Assembly: GCA_004794655.1 (NCBI GenBank)
Contig: SMMW01000046.1
Coordinates: 9,473,501 to 9,537,500, forward strand
Direction of reading: 5' to 3'
Source of the DNA: Marisa cornuarietis
Taxonomy: Eukaryota > Mollusca > Gastropoda > Architaenioglossa > Ampullariidae
Length of the DNA stretch: 64,000 bases
Both the position numbers and the translations under genes were made by a program. The notes under the pieces are model-generated. The model saw nothing but the letters and a program-made list of their open reading frames with translations. It was not told the DNA's origin and made no database searches. Numbering within the stretch: position 1 is the first letter of the stretch; each line of letters opens with the position of its first letter. Of this stretch, positions 63,725-64,000 are shown in pieces.

Positions 63725-64000
63725 GTGAGCATAGAACGCTAGAAGAACATTTCAAGAAAGAGGCGGCGAGAACGGCAAGGCAAGAAGAAGCCGACACGAC
63801 ACTTGGGCAGGAAGGTTTTACAGCAAGCGCAAGAGAAAGGACAGATGCCTGTCTCCAGGAGCTGACTGGGAGAAGGTTTAGTCAGCACAGGGCAAGGAGA
63901 AAGATGTAGCAGCAAGGGGGTTTCAAAGAGACAACTTGCAGACTTGAGTGTCGCCATGTGCTGCTTGGATCCATGATTTGTCAGCGATCTCCGATGGATA

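Noticed and set aside
63108..63909. Overlapping long frames on both strands at the right edge
   Set aside because: GC-rich, low-complexity shadows of each other. Only the short exon-like piece at 63650-63724 has plausible splice borders.

Overview
This is nuclear DNA from an invertebrate animal, most likely a mollusc and probably a gastropod. Genes are intron-rich with GT/AG junctions. Dinucleotide and trinucleotide microsatellites are abundant. LINE copies end in (TTA)n or (ATC)n. The receptor and ciliary gene families are invertebrate-like. Most long open frames in the window are microsatellite or intron shadows. I rebuilt the genes by matching splice phases exon to exon.

Left part (1-23 kb, minus strand). 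A divergent annexin-like gene (four phase-matched exons, 2734-607) runs off the left edge. Upstream of it, in the same orientation, is a CFAP97/Hemingway-domain ciliary gene whose exons are scattered over 22731-7135. Its long introns hold LINE scraps, a 37-bp minisatellite derived from a LINE, a 24-bp minisatellite beside exon 3, direct and inverted duplications, and a small inverted-repeat-bounded element.

Middle part (26-39 kb, plus strand). Two tandem Toll-like receptor genes (A, 26421-29622; B, 32464-38771) share an exact exon plan of 465 codons, 194 nt, then a TIR exon. Each encodes signal peptide, LRRs, LRRCT, one transmembrane helix and TIR. Their TIR exons are nearly identical in DNA, which suggests gene conversion. 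Intron 1 of gene A is an in-frame 24-bp minisatellite, so intron retention would give a secreted ectodomain with a repetitive tail.

Right part (39-64 kb). A TA-flanked, inverted-repeat-bounded element lies at 39.75-40.57 kb. A complete 14-exon gene for tubulin-specific chaperone E (minus, 52031-43305; 536 aa) follows. It is divergently paired, 293 bp start to start, with an unrecognised plus-strand gene (52325-57707) for a membrane-anchored protein with two SAM-like domains. The introns of that gene hold three copies of an undescribed ~130-bp repeat and a 5'-truncated LINE with an unbroken reverse transcriptase frame. From 57.7 to 63.6 kb I see no convincing gene. A possible partial exon lies at the right edge.

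The genes do not form one pathway. The window combines cilia/tubulin functions (CFAP97-domain protein, TBCE), a possible membrane-associated annexin, and an expanding innate-immune receptor cluster.
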